A stretch of DNA of 6,079 nucleotides from contig JALNXC010000085.1 in the NCBI GenBank assembly GCA_023230535.1, forward strand, positions 1 to 6,079, given 5' to 3'. This document shows, one piece after another, positions 6,065 through 6,079 of this stretch. Positions within the stretch are counted from its first letter, which is position 1. Each line of letters begins with the position of its first letter. Made by a program: the position numbers and the translations under genes. The notes below the pieces were generated by a model. The model ran no database searches. It was given only the letters and a program-made list of their open reading frames with translations, and had not been told where the DNA came from. Origin of the DNA: Alkaliphilus sp. GTDB lineage: Bacteria > Bacillota > Clostridia > Peptostreptococcales > Natronincolaceae.

Positions 6065-6079
6065 ATGATATTGCATGAA
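6065..6079 (+). CDS. Start of an unidentified gene, cut by the window edge
   Basis: ATG at 6065 follows AGGGGGGTG (6051-6059) by 5 nt and opens a frame reading MILHE before the window ends. The spacing and strength of the ribosome site suggest a real gene on the same strand as nagB. Five residues are too few to name a product. A nagA or GntR-type nagR gene would be a usual neighbour of nagB, but nothing seen here supports either. Confidence 0.45.

Overview
The window is an AT-rich stretch that reads like a low-GC Gram-positive bacterium, most likely a member of the Clostridia. The signs are strong purine-rich Shine-Dalgarno sites, ATG/GTG/TTG starts, heavy use of AGG/AGA and ATA codons, and a PyrK/PyrD class 1B pair. 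No species can be named from the sequence. All complete genes lie on the + strand.

Layout: a perfect terminator-like hairpin (11-40) closes whatever lies upstream. A short leader with two extended -10 motifs and a perfect 16-bp palindrome follows. Then come five de novo pyrimidine genes: pyrC (dihydroorotase, 154-1437), pyrF (OMP decarboxylase, 1619-2545), pyrK (dihydroorotate dehydrogenase electron-transfer subunit, 2629-3402), pyrD (class 1B catalytic subunit, 3395-4309) and pyrE (orotate phosphoribosyltransferase, 4642-5226). nagB (glucosamine-6-phosphate deaminase, 5288-6016) comes next, and the first codons of a further gene run off the right edge. pyrK and pyrD overlap by 8 bp; the other junctions are gapped.

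Together the pyr genes cover dihydroorotate formation (PyrC), oxidation to orotate with electrons passed through FAD and a 2Fe-2S cluster to NAD+ (PyrD/PyrK), phosphoribosylation (PyrE) and decarboxylation to UMP (PyrF). Carbamoyl-phosphate synthase and aspartate transcarbamylase are not in the window. nagB belongs to amino-sugar catabolism and may simply be a neighbour.

The unusual content is intergenic. The pyrC-pyrF gap holds an inverted-repeat element of the widespread GAGATnCTTCG / TGTCATnCTGA type. The pyrD-pyrE gap holds a roughly 226-bp near-complete imperfect palindrome with 18-bp perfect end repeats, which looks like a MITE or fold-back element. Smaller RNA-scale structures sit just before the pyrK start and before the last, partial gene. 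I see no undescribed multi-gene system: the protein content is ordinary, and the two intergenic elements plus the leader palindrome are the parts worth a second look.
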